From the NCBI GenBank assembly GCA_036852015.1, contig JAANDG010000083.1:124001-188000 (forward strand): a DNA stretch of 64,000 bases, in the 5' to 3' direction. Source of the DNA: Pelodera strongyloides (lineage: Eukaryota; Nematoda; Chromadorea; Rhabditida; Rhabditidae). Positions 54,853 through 64,000 of this stretch are shown here, piece by piece; positions within the stretch are counted from its first letter, which is position 1; the number at the start of each line of letters is the position of its first letter. A model generated the notes under the pieces. The model was not told the origin of the DNA and searched no databases. It saw nothing but the letters and a program-made list of their open reading frames with translations. Made by a program: the position numbers and the translations under genes.

Positions 54853-55166
54853 GCTTTCTAATAATTACTTTACTCTGCAAGCCTCACATCTACTCCCGGT
54901 GTAAGAGCATCTATGTCCACTTACTAAATTAGTCGTCACGCGAATATTTATCAGAAAAAGGTTGGTCACTACGTCACATGCTTTAGGGCCATGACTAGGG
55001 CCAAAAGAGGGAAACTGGCCACTCAGTATTCCACCACTATGTATAATGTATGAGACAAAGGGACACATTTGTTGGGACAACATAATTATTTATGTTGAGA
55101 GAATATAATGATTTATGCAGTGATTCAGAGAAAAATAATGATATTATTATTTACACGCGGGAAATA

Positions 55167-55329
55167 TTAAAGGGAAATTACGGCCGTTTTTGACAAGTAC
55201 GTTGGAAAACTGCCTTTTCATATAGTGTATGCAGATGTGTATAACTAGGAAATCGCGTAGTATTTCATACACTGCATGAACTACGGCGTCCAGCACTCCA
55301 GCACACGTTTCAGGTTGTTACCGCTTTAA
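55167..55329. repeat. TTAA hairpin element, family A relative
   Basis: TTAAAGGGAAATTACGGCCG to GTTGTTACCGCTTTAA, TTAA at both ends, inner TATAGTGTATGCAG and CATACACTGCATG pair. Confidence 0.65.
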
Positions 55330-56814
55330 GAAAAAATTGTCATTGAATGCACTCAAATCTCAAGGAATTTTCTGGAAGAGTACATTATACTTTAGGCCGA
55401 CGTTTTATTTTGTTATATACGTATAAGTTATGTTTAGCAATAGTAAAATGTTCACCAAACAAAAATTATTACAGGGTTAGGGTCATTTCGGAACCACCAC
55501 TCGATTCAGAGTTTTTGCTGACTGTAAAAAAACTACTAAAAAAAAGTTTCCAATAACAGTAAAAGAAAATCAAAACACACCTTACGAACCCTTTGATATA
55601 AAGTAGCAAATGAAGGGAAAATATATTCTTCCTGGTCAAAAACACTGATAAAATGCGGTTCTACTCTTATCTATTTGTATCATTGAAACATTGGTATGCG
55701 TGCGTTACAAGACATTATATGAAATTTTCAAAATATAAAAGTTTAAACAGCACCCAAAGGAATAGGACTAATTAGTAGTTATCCACAAGTTTCTATATTA
55801 GGTAATACAAATCTGAGTAAATTGAATAATTAATAGTTTAAATGAACCTATTATATAGAAAAGATAATAGCTTATATATAAGGTTTTCTTTAGGTTTTCT
55901 TTAGGAGAATAACTATATAAGGTTTAACTTTTCAAAAATATCCCAAATTCTGCGTGGAGATACGCTGCGCGAAAAATAGTTTTCATAACGCGCGGCTGCG
56001 GTGTTTCACACGGTTTTGTGCGCGGCACAACTCTCGCTCGCACATGAAAAAAATTCAGATCACTGGTTTTTAATGGGCGGCTTAAGCGAACGTTCTCCAT
56101 GTTACAGCAAAACATTCTAAGTAGGGATTCTACATCAACAATCTATATAAAGTCTGGACTAAGTAGGATTTGATATCACAAGTTAGAACTGGCGGAGGCT
56201 TCGCTACATTTTAACATTAATTCCAAGAAGAGAAACGAGAAAAAGGAAAAACATTTCTTATTTTTCAAATTATTTATGCGAGGGAGCGCAAGTAAAATCT
56301 GATTTTAATGTAGCGTGTAATCGGGAACAACAAAAATCATAACTTGTTCAGCAGGTGATGTTTTTCGTTACATTCCAGAAAATGTTTTAAAAACGATTTT
56401 GTCTGTTTTAGGGGCAACATTTTTGTTATTCACCGAGGAAACTTGGCTGGTGCGCGGCCGGCATTGGGCCCGAAAAATGTGGGCCGTCAACACTAGACCC
56501 GAAATTGGTGGGCCGCCACACCTGGGCGGGCCCAGTTGAAAAATAGAAATTGTCAAAAAAGGCTGCAAGGATGACGTAACTCTATCACGCACAAAAAAAA
56601 CCTAGAATTGGTTGGAAAAATAGAAATTCTCATTATATTCAAATGGTCTACACACAATATCACACCATAATTATTCAATTGCCTTGTGGACACAGAGCAA
56701 TTGGAAGAATGGACAACACCCAGGGAAATTTGCATATCCGACACATAATTGACTTAATCTGACTAGGGCTTGCAATATATGAAGTGATTTAGAATAAGTC
56801 GTCGGCAAATGGCA

Positions 56815-57014
56815 GTAAAGCGATATAACAGCCGATTTTCGAAACGTATGTTGGACAACTGAATCCTCATATGTTGTATGCAAATGAACATAATTTGAAT
56901 AAAAACCGCGCAGTGTCGCGCAGTCATTTACACTACATCTACATACTAAATGTGAACATATGTTAATACAGTGTCCACTATACGTTTTAAAAGCCGGCCG
57001 TTATATCGCTTTAA
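56815..57014. repeat. TTAA hairpin element, family E (GATATAACAGCCG)
   Basis: TAAAGCGATATAACAGCCG to CCGGCCGTTATATCGCTTTAA with GAAACGTAT/ATACGTTTT and TGAACATA arms. A family A derivative with AACAGCCG in place of ACCGGCC. Confidence 0.8.
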
Positions 57015-57359
57015 ACAGTGACATAGATTCGTAAACATTGATGAAAGTCGGATTTTTAGAGGATAATTATGAAATAAGTACTAAAAAGGTGAAAACATTA
57101 GAATAACTTATGGTATTTGTGGAATATAACACAGTGAAACTCAAAGTATTGCGCGCTCTAGGGCAGTTTAAATTGCCGGGGCCCAGTTGTTTATACGTGG
57201 ACGTTTGTGCTTATGATATCTAGCTTAATACTAAATATTTGGTGTTTATACATCCTTAGTACTTGTAATCCGATTTTAATATTAATGAATTTATATATAG
57301 TACTACGTACTACTTATGTTATCTCGGGAAGTAATAAATATTTACAACTTAATTTCTTT

Positions 57360-57505
57360 CATTTCTGCATAAGGCAACCAGTTCACGACGGTTTTCGAGG
57401 AAACTTGGTCACGACAAAGTCACCAATTGGTCATCAAATGGGCTGACACACGAACAACCAGGGAACCGTCATCAAATGGTTCCTCCGTTTCCTATGTATA
57501 CATGT
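57360..57505. repeat. Family L element, second copy
   Basis: GACGGTTTTCGAGGAAACTTG on the left and AACCGTCATCAAATGGTTCC then TCCGTTTCCTATGTATACATG on the right, with GTCACCAATTGGTCATCAAATGG inside. It matches words of 48276-48545. Confidence 0.5.
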
Positions 57506-57676
57506 AGTATGATAGAAAGAATCTTTAGATTAGTAGGAAGTCTTTCTGATCTTCTTTATCATTACAGCGCATAGTACTATCAGAGAGTGTTAAAAGAGAA
57601 GAAGAACGTTTGCGATTGTTGATCGTTTTGTGTGGCCGTAGTGATGGAGTTGCTGGGGGAGAAGCTGTGGTTTGAC

Positions 57677-57679
<3 letters not shown>

Positions 57680-57735
<56 letters not shown>
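57680..57735 (+). repeat. Pure AG microsatellite
   Basis: A GA run of about 54 bases between GACAAACA and GGGACACG. Confidence 0.95.
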
Positions 57736-57737
<2 letters not shown>

Positions 57738-58007
57738 CACGCAACCACCGAAAAGCATAGGGGAAGCAATTGAATTGTCTCATAATGTTGCTTTCTGTCA
57801 GCGCCAGGAACAAGATAAAACGAGGTGGAAAAGTGTTCCTTTAAAAAATATGGAGAATGCCAAGGTTTGCGGTTTTTACTCTTTCCTAGAGTGGCTCTAG
57901 TGGTGTACTCAAGGAATGTAAAGTAAGCCGAGAGGATGCTCTGTTAATGGATTGGTGTGCGAATTCGCATCCTAGTGTAGACAGTTAGGTAGGTGATATA
58001 TGCAGGT

Positions 58008-58073
<66 letters not shown>

Positions 58074-58076
58074 TAC
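58008..58076 (+). repeat. Pure AG microsatellite
   Basis: A GA run of about 66 bases with one AAAG interruption. Confidence 0.95.
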
Positions 58077-58259
58077 TGATGAATAGCCACGTAAGACAAG
58101 CATTCATTTTATGTGCACGTGTACAACTTGCGCGGTCATCTAGCGAAAGATCGGCGTGGTGGCATTTGAATACAAGAAGGTAAAGAAGGGAGAAAATAAG
58201 CAATGTTGAACTTTACTACAGCTTGCTTGGAATTTCTTCGCGATACATCGCTGTTTCGC

Positions 58260-58445
58260 TCTCAGATCTCTCTCCCTCTCTTTCTCTCGCTGATTTAGTC
58301 AAACACATCAGCCGATCCTAGTTATCTTTCTCTCGTTTCTAGCCTCTATCTCTCTCTCCTCCCTCTCTCTCTCCTCCCTCTCTCTCTCCTCCCTCTCTCT
58401 CCCTCTCTCCCTCTCTCTCTCTATCTCTCTTTCTCTCTTACTCAG
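58260..58445. repeat. TC microsatellite with TCCTCCCTCTCTC units
   Basis: Mixed CTCTCTCT and CTCCTCCCTCTC units, pyrimidine-rich on the plus strand, opposite in polarity to the AG tracts 200-600 bases to the left. Confidence 0.85.
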
Positions 58446-58859
58446 ACGTCTTCTAACTTCTTCTTCCAGTCGTCTGGATTATGCACCTGTCAATCAGATT
58501 ACGCTGTCCCTAAATCCTTTTCGGTGAAAAATGTTTGCGAATTGCGAGTGTACTCGTAAGTTGGAAACGCTTTTTGGCACAACAGGAAATGCGTCTCAAA
58601 AGTGATTGTCGCACTAAATGTGAATGCCGCGCCGAACTGGCGCTGAACGTCAAACGCGATAAGCCAGCGGCGGGCCTAGGACACCGCACCGGCCTCCATG
58701 GGTCCTCCACAGTATCTGTCGTCGCCTAAGTGTTGGGGGGGGGGGGGGAGTTGCAAATTAAAAAAAAAAACTCCACCTCCACTCCTGTCATGTAAAAAAG
58801 TCACAAAGTCACTTGAAAGCATGTGCACTTTTTGCTCTCAACGTGTTTGTTTGTCCTCT

Positions 58860-59070
58860 CCGAATCTACCACTCACGTTCTTTCTATCTCTGTCCCTCTT
58901 CCTCTCTGTCAACGCTCTCTCTATCTCTCCCTCTCTGTAACTCTCCATTTCTCTCTGTCTTTCGAGCTCTCTCCCTTTATCCTCTCTGTCAACGTTCTCT
59001 CTCTATCTCTCTCTCTCTCTGTAACTCTCTATTTCTCTCGGTCTTTCGAGCTCTCTCCTTTTATCCTCAT
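58860..59070 (+). repeat. Duplicated TC-rich block, about 102-bp unit
   Basis: The stretch CCTCTCTGTCAACG...CTCTCTGTAACTCTC...TCTTTCGAGCTCTCTCC occurs at about 58901-58975 and again at about 58981-59060, giving duplicate Ser/Leu-rich frames. Confidence 0.75.
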
Positions 59071-59334
59071 AAACGAGGAACGGTCAAACAAAGGTAAATC
59101 TCGGCCTTCATCAAAATATTTGCGCTGCCGGTTTCTATTACACAAGCGCAAACGGGAGTTTTCTTAAAATAAATGAAATCTGAGTTTTTGGGGCAACTAC
59201 GAACGACGAAAAAAAAACAAGAAAAGAAAAAATAGGATAATTTTTACTGACCCAAAGATAATTATGCCTCATTTAGGGAAAAGAAAAAGCGTACTAGTGA
59301 ACGAAAATTCAGCTTACATACCGGTCACACAGAT

Positions 59335-59441
59335 CGAGAGTGAGAGGCAGAGAGGAGAGAGACAGAGACACAGAGAGAGACAGAGACACAGAGAGAGACA
59401 GAGACACAGACGATGTAGACAGTTAGGGGTGGTAGATGCAG

Positions 59442-59493
<52 letters not shown>

Positions 59494-59515
59494 AAGAAAG
59501 AAAGAGAGAGAGAAT
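59335..59515 (+). repeat. AG microsatellite with CACAGAGAGAGACAGAGA units
   Basis: Three units of GACAGAGACACAGAGA, a short unique segment (59412-59445) and a GA run of about 45 bases. Confidence 0.85.
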
Positions 59516-59997
59516 GACAATGTAGTATGCAAAAAAAAGAAAGAAAAAAGAAGTTGTCTCCACAATTAACACTTCCTTTTCAAGTGGGCATGTACGCGGA
59601 CAATGTTATGTCATTTATTCATGACGTCACATTAAATATTAATGCGATCACCGTTTTGTCTTTCCTTTTTTCTTGAACATTTTCAAACAAAAATTGGCAA
59701 CGCATACTTCCACTAATTGATTTTGAAGGGAGTAGGCTCCTGGGTGGAAACTTAAGTTAGAAGGATAAATTTGATCTACTTGATATACCCACACCGTAAA
59801 CTCGATATATACACGTAGAAATCGTGTCGAGAAATAATCTTACAAATGTCTACCAGAGAGAAAGGTCTGCAAAACAATGAGTATCTACATAGACATAAAA
59901 GGACGTAATACCTGATTAAACGATCAAGGTCAGTCATAAATAAGAGAGAGTAGACGACTTGAATCAATGTATAATTAGTGGACAAGTTCACAATTGT

Positions 59998-60150
59998 ATA
60001 CACACGCACACACACATGCATGCATACGCCTGCATTCCTACATATACACATAGACGCAAACAACACACAAAAACACACACATACACACAGAGACAGGCAC
60101 ACACACACAGACACACACACACACACAGAAACACACACACACACACACGC
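59998..60150 (+). repeat. CA microsatellite
   Basis: CACACACA runs broken by AGACA, TGCATGCATA and GAGACAGG. The CA strand is the plus strand throughout. Confidence 0.9.
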
Positions 60151-60399
60151 TATTCTCAAATTCACCTTGGTACTCATGAGCGACACACCACATACAAAAG
60201 CGGTCGTGCAAGTAGTTCAAAAATGTCGAAGAAACTACGTGGTAGACGATATTGCATGCAGATAAAGTCGATGTGCGTACACACAAAACCATTTCAGAAA
60301 GTTTTCCTATAATGCCAAAGCCGTTCTGCCAATGCAGATACAGGATACAGAGGAACATGAGCGAAAATGCTAGCAGCTAGTCATTTTATTCTGAAAAGA

Positions 60400-60428
60400 G
60401 CTTAGAGAGTGAGAGAGAGAGATAAGAC

Positions 60429-60497
<69 letters not shown>

Positions 60498-60670
60498 AGA
60501 CAGAGGAAGGGGCTTAAGAAGAGGGAGAGAGAGATGTTCAGAGAAGCAGAAAGAGATCGGATTCCAAATTTTGCTGGTTGCATGGTCTATTTCCCATACA
60601 ACTTCGACGATCTGTTCAGTTTATAGGTCAGAGACTGTACGAGATCAATAAATACGAGAAAAAGATGGGC

Positions 60671-60709
<39 letters not shown>

Positions 60710-60995
60710 AGAGAAGAAAAGACAGAGACAGAGAGACAGAGAGAGACAGAGAGAGAAGACAGATCCTATAATCAATGATCTCTAGATATGATTATTATAT
60801 TGGAAAAGATGACACAAATGGCGTGAGAATCATCGAATAAATGATAATGTTTGTAAGGCTCTTTGAAAGAGAAAGAGAGGCAGAGAGAGAGAATCCAGAG
60901 AGATAGAGAGGGTGGGGAGAAAAGGAGAGAGAGGGAGAGAGAGGGAGAAAAGGAGAGAGAGGGATAAAGGAAGAGAGAGAGGAAGAAAGAGAGTG
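60400..60995 (+). repeat. Cluster of AG microsatellites
   Basis: AG tracts at 60400-60500, 60665-60765 and 60865-60995 are separated by 100-160 bases of unique sequence. The Arg/Glu frames across them are artefacts. Confidence 0.85.
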
Positions 60996-61675
60996 GAAGA
61001 TACAATGAAATAACTATTTTATTGAAAAATGCGACCATTTACCATGTGACAAGTCAATTCAAAAAACAAAGTGCAAATCAAGGGCGGGAGAACAAATTAG
61101 CATGTTGCCCGGTGTGGACGATTACTCTAACTGGAACTCCCTAACTTCAGTTGTTAGCTCACTCTTTCTATTTTTAACTCCCTATTTCTCTATCTCTCTA
61201 CATTTGCTTCTCTATCTATGTCTCTGTCTATGTCTCCCTCTCATAAGCATCTCTTTTACAGAAAAATTAGTATATTGAGTTAGGCACTTGACTGGTGTAT
61301 CATATGAAAAATTTCATCTTGAGAAGAATCTGATTGATTTTAGGTTGGGACCGCTTGCATTTGTGGCTGAACGTTTTTCTGTAATATAACTACTTACTAG
61401 CACTTGGAAAAATGCGGACTGACAATATGCGAATACGCATATCTAATTGAATACTAATTGAATACAAATTAGCATAACACATTCCAAAAATTAGAATTGC
61501 TTAGCATATGACGCAAGAGCCTTCCGGAGATGTTTTCATTGTTCGAGAACTTTCGCGAACAAGTCAAAAGAAAGGTATTTAAAATAGGTGTACTTGTCTC
61601 AGAGTGCTACGACAAAGGTTAGTTTCCTCGCTTATTCTTAGATTACATGTTACCCACTACCATCTAATCTAAACT

Positions 61676-61812
61676 GAGGCCGTAATCACCAGCACACAGG
61701 GAGCCCTCCCTGTCCTACCCAGGGAGATAAAGAGTGCGAGAGAGTACGAGAGCAGAATAGATTCAGGGTGCTCGTGATCCTAGGGATGGCTCCCTGAATA
61801 CGGCCTCAGAGT
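61676..61812. repeat. Family G long form, copy 2, 5' of the last gene
   Basis: CTGAGGCCGTAATCACCAGCA and TCCCTGAATACGGCCTCAG ends, inner CAGGGAGCCCTCCCTG and GGATGGCTCCCTG. It ends about 157 bases upstream of the start codon at 61969, so it lies in the likely promoter region. Confidence 0.65.
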
Positions 61813-61968
61813 CTCCGTCGCCGTAACATACATAAATCTACACAGTCTACAAGTATTCCAGTTTCTTGTCACTAGTGCAGTTTAAGAAAGTAAAGAAAGC
61901 ATGTATGAATGCGTCTTATATTTATTAGAGAACTACTGCACTCAAACTAATTTAGAAATCTCTAAAAG

Positions 61969-64000
<2,032 letters not shown>

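Larger units (their letters stand above)
46853..61968. other. 15 kb gene desert rich in microsatellites and hairpin elements
   Basis: No gene could be supported on either strand. It holds at least a dozen AG/TC tracts, a CA tract (59998-60150), an AT palindrome (51527-51626), a TTAGGC array (49930-49992), SINE S copy 2, and several hairpin elements listed separately. All long frames here are low complexity or lie over repeats. Confidence 0.6.

Noticed and set aside
59776..60358. Cys/Val-rich and Thr/His-rich frames resembling low-complexity secreted proteins
   Set aside because: They lie across a CA microsatellite.

Overview
The window looks like nuclear DNA of an invertebrate animal, most probably a nematode. 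Four things point there: short exons with strong TTTCAG-type 3' splice sites; short arrays of the nematode telomere unit TTAGGC; gene types typical of nematodes (an anion-type Cys-loop channel close to the LGC-46/ACC group and a very divergent AMPK gamma subunit); and an AG splice acceptor within about 22 bases upstream of every start codon I could place, as expected for spliced-leader trans-splicing. The species cannot be named from the sequence alone. All gene models were built by hand from reading frame, splice sites and intron phase. Every junction given is phase-consistent, but none is confirmed by transcripts.

Layout. Bases 1-3354 (minus): 5' part of a gene that resembles a gamma-tubulin complex component and runs off the left edge. 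Bases 3355-13897: intergenic, full of hairpin elements, SINE-like repeats and tRNA-derived fragments. Bases 13898-14408 (minus): a two-exon gene for an 82-residue Pro/Tyr/Lys-rich protein. Bases 15280-23982 (minus): a 13-exon Cys-loop channel gene, complete from signal peptide to TM4, with one GC-AG intron. Bases 23983-35913: intergenic with hairpin elements and AG/TC microsatellites. Bases 35914-38940 (plus): a nine-exon peroxisomal dienoyl-CoA isomerase (ECH1 type) ending in SKL. Bases 41032-46852 (minus): a 15-exon AMPK gamma-like subunit with four CBS repeats. Bases 46853-61968: a 15 kb gene desert made mostly of purine/pyrimidine microsatellites and hairpin elements. Bases 61969-64000 (plus): 5' part of an unrecognised charged, helical protein, with a 145-base G run in its second intron.

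The genes are ordinary, independent eukaryotic genes and form no obvious pathway. The distinctive part is the repeat content. Several families of near-palindromic elements (MITE-like, 80-365 bp) share a terminus of the form TTAAAGCG and are flanked by, or end in, TTAA. At least two appear to have become part of host genes: one supplies the 3' splice site of ECH1 exon 6, and one abuts the AMPK gamma start codon. I found no prokaryotic-type operon, CRISPR array, intact transposase or intact retroelement.
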